In this document: positions 1 through 6,780 of the stretch, piece after piece
How positions within the stretch are numbered: the first letter of the stretch is position 1
Layout: each line of letters starts with the position of its first letter
Origin: an uncultured Nitrososphaera sp.
GTDB taxonomy: Archaea; Thermoproteota; Nitrososphaeria; Nitrososphaerales; Nitrososphaeraceae
Assembly (NCBI GenBank): GCA_946480575.1
Contig: CAMLKF010000054.1
Location: 1 to 11,817 of the forward strand
Reading direction: 5' to 3'
DNA length: 11,817 bases
Translations under genes and position numbers: made by a program
The notes under the pieces: generated by a model
The model's input: the letters and a program-made list of their open reading frames with translations, nothing else
Database searches by the model: none
What the model was told of the DNA's origin: nothing

Positions 1-263
1 AAGGGTTCTTGCTGTATTCTGCCATCTATTATTCTCCTTACCTCTCCGGTGTCCTTTTCTGTCACCAAAATGTCGTTACTAGAATTACCTAAGAATGCCA
101 TTGCTGTAGTGTGGTTCAAACCTCGGGCAACAACTTCAAGCCTGAGGTTTGGATCAGTTAACTGCTGTCCAAAAACAGGCATGCTGCCGCTGCTGCTCAT
201 CACAACAATAATCACAGAAAACAATAATAATGAGATTCTAGGAAGAAACGATGCTATACGCAC
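1..263 (-). CDS. PQQ-dependent sugar (glucose/sorbosone-type) dehydrogenase, N-terminal part
   Basis: This is the 5' end (about 87 codons) of a minus-strand gene cut by the left window edge. The chosen start is a GTG at 263-261. It gives a secretory signal: a short basic start (R at 2 and 9), a hydrophobic stretch (ISLLLFSVIIVVM), then a likely cleavage region near VFGQQ. The mature part contains LRLEVVARGLNHTTAMAFL and then ILVTEKDTGEVRRIIDG. This matches the first beta-propeller blade of soluble glucose/sorbosone dehydrogenases, where the protein recognises its own quinone-linked active site later in the chain (not visible here). Such enzymes oxidise sugars or alcohols outside the membrane. 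A TATA-like element lies about 25 nt upstream of the GTG, which supports a leaderless start. The substrate cannot be told from this fragment. Confidence 0.72.
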   Translation of the reverse strand, partial: MRIASFLPRISLLLFSVIIVVMSSSGSMPVFGQQLTDPNLRLEVVARGLNHTTAMAFLGNSSNDILVTEKDTGEVRRIIDGRIQQEP

Positions 264-284
264 ATAAAACAAGTTTATATTGTT

Positions 285-292
285 GTTATATG
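285..292 (-). promoter_or_regulatory. TATA box of the sugar dehydrogenase gene
   Basis: On the minus strand the sequence reads CCATATAA, centred about 25 nt upstream of the GTG start at 263. That is the spacing expected for an archaeal TATA box serving a leaderless mRNA. Confidence 0.5.
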
Positions 293-335
293 GATTTTGT
301 AAAATTCCACAATATGATTTTACTCTATTAGAGTC

Positions 336-476
336 TTGAATGACAACAGTTACTGCACGAAATGCGTTAAGGATTTCCTACAAGAAAAATTCCAGCATGA
401 GATTGATATGAGCTTGGTTCCACTCATGAATGCAATGAGTTTAACGAAGAAAAATGACTTTAGCGCCAAGTCGTAA
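336..476 (+). CDS. Possible 46-residue protein with a CxxC pair (weak)
   Basis: A TTG-initiated frame of 46 codons ends in TAA. The product starts LNDNSYCTKCVKDFL, with the two cysteines spaced as in a zinc knuckle, followed by a polar helical stretch and a lysine-rich end. A TATA-like AATATGA sits about 23 nt upstream of the TTG. Against it are the rare start codon, the short length, the AT-rich surroundings and the presence of only one Cys pair. I do not recognise a family. It may be a chance frame. Confidence 0.17.
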   Translation: MNDNSYCTKCVKDFLQEKFQHEIDMSLVPLMNAMSLTKKNDFSAKS

Positions 477-569
477 ATGGCAATTGGACAGTTGTAGATT
501 ATGAGCAAAGCCTCTAGAATATCCAGCAAGAGCAGAGAATCCCTTGAAGAAAATCTGCTAAATTTTTGT

Positions 570-662
570 TTACAGCGCTTCCTTCTTGCCGTCTATTCTG
601 GCGGCTACTTCGCCCCTGCCCTTCTCTATCTTGCCAACAGCTTTGCAGATCGCATTAACAGA
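570..662 (-). pseudogene. Coding-like 3' gene remnant downstream of the thermosome
   Basis: Just beyond the thermosome stop, a minus-strand open stretch reads SVNAICKAVGKIEKGRGEV and then AARIDGKKEAL, ending in TAA. Its codons (AAG, GGC, GCC, ATA, AGG) match those of the confident genes in this window, in contrast to the AT-rich flanks. There is no ATG, GTG or TTG in frame, and the frame is closed upstream by TGA at 665-663. Removing one base near 656 would join it to an upstream frame reading EKKVTVIC. This suggests the decayed or frameshifted tail of a small gene. The family is not recognised, and the in-register antisense frame is also open. Confidence 0.25.
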
Positions 663-702
663 TCACTGTGACCTTTTTCTCTCTCTCCTTCTATATCTTC
701 AT

Positions 703-2487
703 CTATTCAAAGTCTCCCATTCCGCCGCCACCCATGCCTCCACCACCATAAGGTCCTCCCCTGGTTCCTTCTGTCCTTGCCTTTGAAGCAGCAATCACAT
801 CATCAACGCGCAGAATCATATTGGCAGCTTCTGTGGCAGAATTGATTATCTGTTCTTTGACTGCCAGAGGTTCAATGATGTTCAACTTACAAATATCGGT
901 AACTTTCCCTTCCATGACATCAACTCCGTATTTTGCTTTGCTTACCTCGGCGCTTCCTTCTCTCTTTGCTTTTTCTCTTCTTTCAGCAACCTTAGCTCGC
1001 AGTTGCACCTGCGCATCTAGCGGATCCATGCCCGCGTTTTCTGCCAATGTTATTGGAATAATTTCAAGAGCATCTGCAAACTTGAAAGCTGCTATCTGGT
1101 TTCGTCCAGAGAGTGAATTCGACCATTCTCTTATTCTTGTTGCCACCAGAGCCTCTGGAGCGCCGCCACCTGCAATGATGTATGGGTACTCTACAACATC
1201 CTTGACAGTCATTATGGCATCGTGCACCGAGCGTTCCGCTTCGTCAACTACTCTCTGTGAACCTCCTCTGATCAAGATAGTGACTGCTTTTGGATTCTTG
1301 CATCCTTCAATGAATACCCACTTGTCAGTCTCTATCTTGCGTTCTTCTGCTAACTCCGCAGACCCCAAGTCAGAAGCAGCTATCTCTTCGATGTTGTCTA
1401 CTAATCTGGCGCCTGTGGCTTTTGCCAGCTTCAGCATGTCACTTTCCTTGATTCTTCGGACAACCATGATTCCAGCTTTTGCCAGATAATACTGTGCAAT
1501 GTCATCAATGCCTTTCTGGCAAAGCACTACATTTGCGCCTGACGACTTGATCTTGTCGACCATCGATTTCAGCATTCTGTTTTCTTCTTCAAGGAACATC
1601 TGCATCTGTTGCGGGTCAGAGATGCGTATCTCGGCGCTCATTTCAGTCTTTTCGACTTCTATTGGAGCATTGAGCAAGGCAATTTTAGCCGCTTGAATTC
1701 GCTTTGGCATTTCCGCGTGCACAACTTCTTTGTCCAAGACTATTCCAGAGACAAGCTGAGTGTCATACATTGACCCGCCAGCCTTCTTTTCCACCTTAAT
1801 GTTGTCAACATCTACTCGCAAGAGAGATAGTTCCCTTTCCGTCTGACCGGTGCCTTCTTCTGCCACTGCCTCTCTTCGCTCTTCCACGACATCCAATACT
1901 GCCTGAACCACAATCTTTGCCAGTTGGACGGATTCTGCTGAAATCAGCTTAGAAGCCATCGACGTCCGTGCGATCCTGTGCAGCATATCCTTGTCTTTGC
2001 CAGCAGGGTCTTCCAATTTTGTTGCAGCAGACCTCAGAGATTCAATTGCATTTTCAGAAGCCATCTCATACCCTTCAATTATGGAAGTTGGATGCACTTT
2101 CTTTAAGATCAGCTCTTCTGCCCTTTCAATCAGCGCGCCAGCCAAAATGACTGCAGAAGTTGTGCCATCTCCCACTTCATTGTCCACCGACTTGGCAACT
2201 TCGACCATCATCTTTGCTGCGGGATGTTCAATGTCAATCTCTTTGAGAATGGTTGCTCCGTCATTTGTTATTGTCACGTCACCCACAGGGCTAACAAGCA
2301 TTTTGTCCATACCTCTCGGTCCCAAGGCGCTCCTCACAAGCTCTGCAATGACCTTTGCTGCAGTGATGTTATTTCGCTGAGCTTCGTGACCCTTGGTCTC
2401 TGAGGTTCCTTCCTTCAGGACAAGAATTGGGACTTGCGGTTGCGATGATGTCCCAGAGAAACCACCGCCTCCTCTCGGAAATGACAT
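703..2487 (-). CDS. ths: Thermosome subunit (archaeal group II chaperonin)
   Basis: This is an ATP-driven protein-folding chamber subunit of the cytosolic double-ring thermosome (CCT/TCP-1 family). With the ATG at 2487 the product has 594 residues, slightly longer than the usual 540-560 because of a Gly/Ser-rich N-terminus. Equatorial-domain signatures are ALGPRGMDKM (about 54-63), NDGATILKEIDIEHPAAKM (about 75-93) and the nucleotide-binding GDGTTSA (about 106-112). GGGAPE occurs in the returning equatorial part. The tail ends in the Gly/Met-rich repeat GGGGMGGGGMGDFE that is typical of thermosomes. A longer frame reaching 2523 exists, but the TATA box at 2536-2547 would place the transcript start inside or just downstream of that extension. 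A GAGGTG sequence also lies about 13 nt before the ATG at 2487. No partner subunit gene is in the window, so alpha or beta identity is open. Confidence 0.96.
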   Translation of the reverse strand: MSFPRGGGGFSGTSSQPQVPILVLKEGTSETKGHEAQRNNITAAKVIAELVRSALGPRGMDKMLVSPVGDVTITNDGATILKEIDIEHPAAKMMVEVAKSVDNEVGDGTTSAVILAGALIERAEELILKKVHPTSIIEGYEMASENAIESLRSAATKLEDPAGKDKDMLHRIARTSMASKLISAESVQLAKIVVQAVLDVVEERREAVAEEGTGQTERELSLLRVDVDNIKVEKKAGGSMYDTQLVSGIVLDKEVVHAEMPKRIQAAKIALLNAPIEVEKTEMSAEIRISDPQQMQMFLEEENRMLKSMVDKIKSSGANVVLCQKGIDDIAQYYLAKAGIMVVRRIKESDMLKLAKATGARLVDNIEEIAASDLGSAELAEERKIETDKWVFIEGCKNPKAVTILIRGGSQRVVDEAERSVHDAIMTVKDVVEYPYIIAGGGAPEALVATRIREWSNSLSGRNQIAAFKFADALEIIPITLAENAGMDPLDAQVQLRAKVAERREKAKREGSAEVSKAKYGVDVMEGKVTDICKLNIIEPLAVKEQIINSATEAANMILRVDDVIAASKARTEGTRGGPYGGGGMGGGGMGDFE

Positions 2488-2535
2488 TTTCTCTTTTGAC
2501 CACCTCGTATCTGATGCTCTCACGTCGTCGAAAGC

Positions 2536-2547
2536 TTATAAATAAAT
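2536..2547 (-). promoter_or_regulatory. TATA box of the thermosome gene
   Basis: The minus strand reads ATTTATTTATAAG, preceded by an A-rich possible BRE. Transcription would begin near 2513, giving a leader of about 25 nt that carries GAGGTG upstream of the ATG at 2487. This leadered arrangement differs from most genes here. Confidence 0.6.
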
Positions 2548-2798
2548 TTCTCTTCCTTGTGCGTAATCTTTCTTTTTCTCATTGCTCTTCCTCTCTCTGC
2601 TTTGTCTTGCACTCGGCTTGGAAGTCAGATTGAGATTGTGAAGAGCTCTTCTTTTTTCAGCGATGATTTTCCGTAACTCCTACTATCAGGCAATGACCAA
2701 ACACCTTGAATTCTATTCATGGGGTTATTGGAAGAAAAAATTCCCGTCGACAGAACCACACATCAGTCATTAGCAAAATGAGCTTTTAAGAATGAGGC
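2548..2798. other. Gene-poor region upstream of the thermosome
   Basis: A strongly pyrimidine-rich plus strand runs from about 2547 to 2613, followed by mixed sequence. Only one short ATG frame (2663-2773) was found. No RNA structure or mobile-element trace could be supported until the tRNA-like element begins at 2799. Confidence 0.5.
2663..2773 (+). CDS. Possible 36-residue protein (weak)
   Basis: An ATG frame of 37 codons ends in TAG. The product has aromatic and basic character (MTKHLEFYSWGYWKKKFPS in the middle). No Shine-Dalgarno sequence or well-placed TATA box was found, and no family is recognised. The length is within what chance allows, so this is recorded only as a candidate. Confidence 0.13.
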   Translation: MIFRNSYYQAMTKHLEFYSWGYWKKKFPSTEPHISH

Positions 2799-2888
2799 GG
2801 GCTGGAATTAAAGCAGCTTTCAATCGACGATAGACTGATCATGAAAGAGTATATGCTGAGGTTGTGGGTTCAAATTCCACCCGGTCCA
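2799..2888 (+). pseudogene. tRNA-like degenerate element (tRNA remnant or integration scar)
   Basis: The last 30 nt look like the 3' end of a tRNA: variable-loop-like AGGTT, T-stem GTGGG, loop TTCAAAT, T-stem TCCAC, acceptor strand CCGGTCC and discriminator A, followed by TCTTTT. GGGCTGG at 2799-2805 can pair with the acceptor strand over seven positions with two G-U pairs. The 58 nt between the acceptor and T arms contain no GG of a D-loop and no proper D-arm or anticodon arm. Position 61 of the T-stem, normally C, is T. I read this as a decayed tRNA, or the 3' tRNA copy left by an integrated element. A functional tRNA with unusual introns is less likely. Confidence 0.45.
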
Positions 2889-3139
2889 TCTTTTACTAAT
2901 ATATGGTATGTGTGCTGCATTGTACTTTTGTTCACATAGTTCATTATCTTACCAAGGTAACGCTCTAGCCTGCTGCTGGGCACATTTTATATATCGATTC
3001 TTTCAAACCACAAATTGCGTTGTTCCCTCCTCGCTGCACTTTGCTCCAGTATCGTCTAGGATGCAAAAAAAGGCGAATATATCGATACGGCATGTGCGGC
3101 TCTCGCTGGCAGGACGACAAGGGTGGATACAGCGCCGAC
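2889..3139. other. Gene-free stretch with two TATA-like repeats
   Basis: No convincing protein gene was found. The identical 10-mer ATATATCGAT occurs at 2989-2998 and 3077-3086, extending to 11 of 12 matches. Both copies sit in TATA-like contexts. The second could drive the tRNA-Arg with a leader of about 30 nt. The first could drive an unannotated small RNA across about 3015-3070, but nothing in the sequence proves that. Confidence 0.4.
3077..3086 (+). promoter_or_regulatory. Candidate TATA box for tRNA-Arg
   Basis: AATATATCGAT is centred near 3081, predicting transcription from about 3107. The tRNA 5' end is at 3140, so a leader of about 30 nt would have to be removed by RNase P. No closer TATA-like element precedes the tRNA. 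Confidence 0.35.
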
Positions 3140-3229
3140 GGGCTCGTAGCTCAGCATGGATAGAGCGCCTGCCTTCTAAATCCTATTGAAGAGAGCCGGA
3201 AGTCGTGGGATCGAAGCCCACCGGGCCCG
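3140..3229 (+). tRNA. trnR-UCU: tRNA-Arg (anticodon UCU) with a 15-nt intron
   Basis: The full cloverleaf can be drawn. The acceptor stem is GGGCTCG with CGGGCCC (one G-U) and the discriminator is G3229. The D-arm is GCTC/GAGC around AGCATGGATA. The anticodon stem is CCTGC/GCCGG with one T-C mismatch at 29:41, and the loop CTTCTA plus A has anticodon TCT at 3175-3177. The T-stem is GTGGG/CCCAC. The 15-nt insert AATCCTATTGAAGAG (3179-3193) lies at the canonical 37/38 site. CTTC of the exon pairs with GAAG of the intron, and 3-nt bulges TAA and AGA give a bulge-helix-bulge splice site. The spliced length is 75 nt. The T-loop is ATCGAAG, with A in place of the near-universal T54. A T-rich terminator follows. 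The minus-strand membrane-protein gene overlaps its 3' part. Confidence 0.9.
3179..3193 (+). other. tRNA-Arg intron (15 nt) with bulge-helix-bulge site
   Basis: Removing AATCCTATTGAAGAG restores a 7-nt anticodon loop CTTCTAA and brings GCCGG against the 5' anticodon stem. The four-base helix CTTC/GAAG flanked by 3-nt bulges is the substrate form recognised by the archaeal splicing endonuclease. The antisense of 3183-3185 is the TAG stop codon of the neighbouring minus-strand gene. Confidence 0.78.
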
Positions 3230-3803
3230 CTTTTTCTCCTTTTCTGAAAAGGGCGAACGCGCCACCGGCGGCATAGGCCACTGCTATCAATATTCTTGAC
3301 AGCATCACCGCGATATCCTGATGAGTGGCAAAGAGCGAGCTGTCGATTGCGACTGCAGCCGGTATTGCGGCAAGCGAAATGGCCGCGACTACTAGCTGCT
3401 CACGGTTGTCTGCGCCGCTATACTTTTTTATCATCAGGTAGGTGCACAGATTGCCTAGGCCAATGCCAAGCAGGATAAGGTACTGGTACAGCGACAAAAA
3501 TAGAGGGATTGCGGCAAACGGCCCGGCCCAGCACACAGCGTTGAGCGCCTTTGCGCCAGCAGACCATGACACGCTGCTCTTCATTCTGCCACGTATAGCC
3601 GGGGCTGCCTTACGGAATTTTGCTAACCCTGCTCCAAACACTGCGCCAAAGATGCCAAGCCATATGATGGCATAGTAATAGAATGGCGAGCTGTTAAGGT
3701 ACGCAATCTCGCTAATGAGTGAAGCTGTGCCGACGGCTATTGATACGCATATGAAAAGGAACCCAAAAGCCCGGCGCGTCTCGACTGCTGGATTTTCCAA
3801 CAA
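3183..3803 (-). CDS. Six-helix integral membrane protein of unknown function
   Basis: I do not recognise the family. The 206-residue product has six hydrophobic segments at about 12-30, 41-61, 86-106, 107-125, 137-153 and 164-186, with basic loops such as KFRKAAPAIRGRMK between helices 2 and 3. The start is TTG at 3803 (a second TTG follows at once). An in-frame TAG lies a few codons upstream, and a TATA box at 3824-3832 is about 26 nt away, so a leaderless TTG start fits. The last 14 residues, GPVGFDPTTSGSLQ, are the antisense translation of the tRNA-Arg gene, and the TAG stop at 3185-3183 lies opposite the tRNA intron. It lies 56 nt downstream of the acyl-CoA synthetase gene on the same strand, but has its own promoter. 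The hydrophobic core is convincing; the tail is coincidental sequence that is nonetheless translated if no earlier stop is created. Confidence 0.75.
   Translation of the reverse strand: MLENPAVETRRAFGFLFICVSIAVGTASLISEIAYLNSSPFYYYAIIWLGIFGAVFGAGLAKFRKAAPAIRGRMKSSVSWSAGAKALNAVCWAGPFAAIPLFLSLYQYLILLGIGLGNLCTYLMIKKYSGADNREQLVVAAISLAAIPAAVAIDSSLFATHQDIAVMLSRILIAVAYAAGGAFALFRKGEKAGPVGFDPTTSGSLQ
3230..3243 (+). terminator. T-rich terminator of tRNA-Arg
   Basis: CTTTTTCTCCTTTT directly follows the tRNA discriminator base. Runs of T without a hairpin are the usual archaeal termination signal. Confidence 0.5.
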
Positions 3804-3823
3804 TGCTGATGGCGCCGCAAGCT

Positions 3824-3832
3824 AATTTAAAT
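3824..3832 (-). promoter_or_regulatory. TATA box of the membrane-protein gene
   Basis: ATTTAAATT lies between the acyl-CoA synthetase stop and the TTG start, centred about 26 nt before 3803. It predicts separate, leaderless transcription of the membrane protein. Confidence 0.5.
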
Positions 3833-3859
3833 CAAAAGGGAAAAGGGCTTCTTCCTACT

Positions 3860-5983
3860 CTACTTTGTTGCCCTGCCTTTCACCCTCGACCATTTTGCCA
3901 GCGCGCCTGCCGCCGTCACCCACTCTGCGACAGAATGGTAGACAGGCACGTTTACGTCTTCGATGCGCTGCGATATCTTTTTCGTGAACGGGCCGCCCAT
4001 CGCGCCAACCAGTATCGGCTTTTTCCTTTGTTTCTGGAACGACGCCAGCACGTCTACTATGGTTTCTTCAAGTGGGTCGTCTTGGAAGACGAACCACGGC
4101 ATGACGATGTCGACGCTTGGGTCGTCAATGAATGTCTGGATTGCAAAGCGATAGTCGTCCGCGTTTGCAGAGCCGGTGATGTCACAGGGGTTGCCGATGA
4201 CATAAGTCGGCGGGTAGTGGTCCTTGAGCGATTTCTTGCTCTGGTCGCTCAGATCTGCCACCTGTAGGCCCAGCCTCTCAAAGTTGTCAATTGCCGCAAT
4301 TATAGGACCGGCGCCGTTTGTGACCATCGCCACTCTGCCTCCTGAGGGCACCGGCTGCCACGTGAGCGCCTTGAGCGCTGCCGTCAGCTCTTCATAATTG
4401 TCTACTGAAATGATGCCTGCCTGGTCGAACGCGCCCTTGACCACGCCGTACGAGCCGCCAAGAGAACCAGTGTGCGACACGGCCTGCTTGGCTCCCCTTG
4501 CACTCCTGCCGTTCTTGAACACTACGATGGGCTTGCTGCGCTCCTTGATTACCCTCTTCGCCGTGTTCATGAACTTGCGGCCGTCGCCGAGACCCTCGAC
4601 GTACAGGCCAATGACCTTGGTCTGTGGATCCTCAGATAGATACCATATCATGTCTGCCTCGTCGACATCAGACCTGTTGCCATACGAGATCATTTTGCTC
4701 ATGCCAAACGAGTCAGAGCTTTCCATGAACGCAATGCCGACAGTCCCACTCTGCGACAGGAATGCCACGTCGCCATTCTTGGGGCGTACCATTCTTGCGT
4801 GTCCCTGGAACGCGCAGTCAAGGCGGTTTGCGCCGTTAAACATACCGATGCAGTTGGGGCCGATTATCCTTATTCTCAGCTGCTTTGACAGCTCTTTTAC
4901 CTGCGCTTCAATAGCAGCGCGCTCGCCTCCAAGCTCCTTGCCTCCGCCGGAGATTACAACAAAGTTGTGGATGCCCTTCTTTGAAGCCGCCTTGAGCAGG
5001 TCGGGCACGAACTTCAGGTCCACCGTGACGACGGCAATGTCAACGTTGTCGGGTATGTCCTCAAGGCTCTTGTACGCCTTGATGCCCATTATTTCTGGAT
5101 AGCCCTTTGCGTTGACGGGGTACACCTTGCCCTTGTACTCGTGCTTTACCAGACTTTCAAGGACCGAGTTGCCTATCTTGCCGGCCTCCGGCGACGCGCC
5201 GATGAGTGCCACCGATTTGGCGTTAAAAAAGAGATCCATGAACTCCGAGTCTGGCTGCGCCTTTGATATTACCTGCAGGTCGGGATCGTCCCTGAGCAGG
5301 ATCTTGGCGTCCACAACGACATACTCTTTTTCGTAGAATATCACCGGGTTAAAGTCGATGCTCTCATAGTACGGCGCCATGTCGGTTCCGAGATTGCCAA
5401 TGCTAACAAGTGCGTTTGCAAGGGCGTCCATGCTTACTGGCGGGGCACCGCGGAAGCCCTTCAGTATCTGCTTGCCCTTCAGGTCCTCCATCATGCTCAC
5501 AGCGTCTTCCTTTGTTATCGGTAGAACCCGAAAAGTAACGTCCTTGAAAACTTCGGTATAGATGCCGCCGATGCCGACCATTATGATAGGTCCAAACTGC
5601 GGGTCGTTCTGCAGGCCCACGATGAGCTCTGCGCCTGGCGCAGCCATCTTTTCAAGAAGCACTCCCTTGACATTGTACTGTTTGCTCAGCCTGCCGTGCA
5701 TGTCGTTAAACGTCTCCTTTACGGCAGCTTCGGAGTTCAGGCCGACCTTGACGCCGTTGACGTCCGTCTTGTGAAGTATCTGAGGCGAGACTATCTTGGC
5801 GACAAGTGGAAAGCCTACTTCCCGCGCCTTCTTTTCAGCCTCGTCCGCGCTTTTTACCAGCGCGTACTTGGGCACCTTGACACCATATTCAGTCAAAATC
5901 TTTTTAGCGAGTTCTTCTGTGATTACTTTTTCGTTGGTTGAAAAAACGTCATTAAAGATCTTTTGGACCTCCTCATTAGCCAT
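3860..5983 (-). CDS. ADP-forming acyl-CoA synthetase, beta-alpha fusion (3-hydroxypropionyl-/4-hydroxybutyryl-CoA synthetase type)
   Basis: The enzyme joins a carboxylic acid to CoA while ATP becomes ADP and phosphate (acetyl-CoA synthetase ADP-forming/NDP-forming superfamily). The 707 residues contain, in order, an ATP-grasp (beta) domain at about 10-235 with [12 protein letters not shown] (71-82) and APGAELIVG (115-123), a CoA-binding Rossmann domain from about 252 ([17 protein letters not shown]), and ligase domains with GPNCIG (375-380) and FLSQSGTVG (408-416). The phospho-accepting histidine is His504 in [10 protein letters not shown]. All key motifs are present. Thaumarchaea use such fused enzymes to activate 3-hydroxypropionate and 4-hydroxybutyrate in their energy-saving carbon-fixation cycle. 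Which of the two acids, or acetate, this copy uses cannot be decided from sequence by eye. A TATA box sits about 36 nt upstream of the ATG. Confidence 0.92.
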   Translation of the reverse strand: MANEEVQKIFNDVFSTNEKVITEELAKKILTEYGVKVPKYALVKSADEAEKKAREVGFPLVAKIVSPQILHKTDVNGVKVGLNSEAAVKETFNDMHGRLSKQYNVKGVLLEKMAAPGAELIVGLQNDPQFGPIIMVGIGGIYTEVFKDVTFRVLPITKEDAVSMMEDLKGKQILKGFRGAPPVSMDALANALVSIGNLGTDMAPYYESIDFNPVIFYEKEYVVVDAKILLRDDPDLQVISKAQPDSEFMDLFFNAKSVALIGASPEAGKIGNSVLESLVKHEYKGKVYPVNAKGYPEIMGIKAYKSLEDIPDNVDIAVVTVDLKFVPDLLKAASKKGIHNFVVISGGGKELGGERAAIEAQVKELSKQLRIRIIGPNCIGMFNGANRLDCAFQGHARMVRPKNGDVAFLSQSGTVGIAFMESSDSFGMSKMISYGNRSDVDEADMIWYLSEDPQTKVIGLYVEGLGDGRKFMNTAKRVIKERSKPIVVFKNGRSARGAKQAVSHTGSLGGSYGVVKGAFDQAGIISVDNYEELTAALKALTWQPVPSGGRVAMVTNGAGPIIAAIDNFERLGLQVADLSDQSKKSLKDHYPPTYVIGNPCDITGSANADDYRFAIQTFIDDPSVDIVMPWFVFQDDPLEETIVDVLASFQKQRKKPILVGAMGGPFTKKISQRIEDVNVPVYHSVAEWVTAAGALAKWSRVKGRATK

Positions 5984-6014
5984 TTGTATCGAGACAAAAA
6001 ACCTGTTCAGCTTC

Positions 6015-6024
6015 TTTTATAGTT
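6015..6024 (-). promoter_or_regulatory. TATA box of the acyl-CoA synthetase gene
   Basis: The minus strand reads AACTATAAAA, centred about 36 nt before the ATG at 5983. The predicted leader is about 10 nt, too short for a normal Shine-Dalgarno sequence. Confidence 0.55.
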
Positions 6025-6053
6025 ACCTAAAGCCGGAGAACTACAATCAATAG

Positions 6054-6746
6054 TCAACTTAGCACCTTGGAAAAGTTTCTGTACACCTGTCTGCATCTGG
6101 CAGAGAGTTCTTCAATGTCGCCTGCTGCTGGCATTATGCTTTCTGGCCTTATCTTTTCCGCGCTCACTTCGGCGCTGTACTCCTGTATCCACCGCTCTAT
6201 CAGGCTCTTGTCGACTTCAAGGTGGAACTGGATGCCGACAGCCGAGCCGATCCTGAAAGCCTGGGGGTAAAGATCAGAGTATGCAAGAATTTTTGCATTG
6301 AGTGGTAGGTCGTATGTGTCGCCATGCCACTGGAACACCTTGATTGTCTTGTCGGTTACGCCTCTGAAAATGTCATTGCTGCTGGCTGGCGTCACGTAAA
6401 CGCTGTGCCATCCTATCTCTTTCTTTTTGCCCTTGTAGACGCGCCCACCGGCAGCCTGCGCGATGAGTTGTGATCCGAGGCATACGCCGAGGACCGGTGT
6501 GTCATTTTTTATCGCGTCTCTGATGAGATCCTGCTCCTTTTGCAAATATGGCAGGTTGTCATAGACTGCCATTGGGCCGCCAAGTATGACTACCGCAGAG
6601 TAGTCTTTTGCGCTTGCCGGCACATGATCATTTTGCGCGTTGATGTTCTCGATCTGAAAGCTGTCTGACCTGAACATGTTTTCCAGCGAGCCCAGGGTTT
6701 CACACTCGATGTTTTGCACAGACAATATCTTGCGCGCCAACTGCAT
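6054..6746 (-). CDS. Class I glutamine amidotransferase-like protein (GMP synthase GATase-type)
   Basis: A stand-alone triad glutamine amidotransferase domain of 230 residues, which would release ammonia from glutamine or act as a gamma-glutamyl hydrolase. It begins ILSVQNIECETLG, the family's first strand. It then has AVVILGGPMAVYDNLPYL, the nucleophile elbow GVCLGSQ with Cys89, and QFHLEV with His175 and Glu177 as the rest of the triad. No synthetase or acceptor domain is fused or adjacent, so the acceptor is unknown. The open frame reaches a TTG at 6809, but I chose the ATG at 6746: the extra 21 residues precede the conserved first strand, and a TATA box (6769-6780) lies 28 nt upstream of this ATG. 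The gene is divergent from the small Toprim gene, with a perfect inverted repeat between them. Confidence 0.88.
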   Translation of the reverse strand: MQLARKILSVQNIECETLGSLENMFRSDSFQIENINAQNDHVPASAKDYSAVVILGGPMAVYDNLPYLQKEQDLIRDAIKNDTPVLGVCLGSQLIAQAAGGRVYKGKKKEIGWHSVYVTPASSNDIFRGVTDKTIKVFQWHGDTYDLPLNAKILAYSDLYPQAFRIGSAVGIQFHLEVDKSLIERWIQEYSAEVSAEKIRPESIMPAAGDIEELSARCRQVYRNFSKVLS

Positions 6747-6768
6747 GGCATATGAGAGATCGTGCGGT

Positions 6769-6780
6769 GTATTTATTATG
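6769..6780 (-). promoter_or_regulatory. TATA box of the amidotransferase gene
   Basis: The minus strand reads CATAATAAATAC, centred about 28 nt before the ATG at 6746. It directly abuts the left arm of the inverted repeat, which would occupy its BRE side. Confidence 0.55.

Larger units (their letters stand above)
264..702. other. AT-rich intergenic region between sugar dehydrogenase and thermosome genes
   Basis: About 440 bp without a convincing gene. It holds the promoter of the left-hand gene, a 46-codon plus-strand frame with a CxxC motif, and a GC-rich coding-like minus-strand remnant next to the thermosome 3' end. There is also a pyrimidine-rich plus-strand run at about 671-693. No RNA gene or clear terminator hairpin was seen. 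Confidence 0.6.

Noticed and set aside
501..671. 56-codon plus-strand ATG frame (ending LYLANSFADRINRSL)
   Set aside because: It is exactly in register antisense to the minus-strand coding-like remnant. The codon bias fits the minus strand better, and no good promoter or ribosome binding site precedes it.
821..1489. 222-codon plus-strand frame over the thermosome
   Set aside because: It lies fully antisense to the strongly conserved thermosome gene. The Ser/Leu-rich translation is typical of a shadow frame.
2488..2523. 12-codon N-terminal extension of the thermosome
   Set aside because: It would begin at or upstream of the predicted transcript start, and the extension does not resemble thermosome N-termini.
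2908..3189. 93-codon plus-strand frame running into tRNA-Arg
   Set aside because: Its end is a translation of the tRNA 5' half, and the rest shows no domain, bias or promoter.
4398..5102. 234-codon plus-strand frame over the acyl-CoA synthetase
   Set aside because: Antisense shadow of a gene with all family motifs intact.
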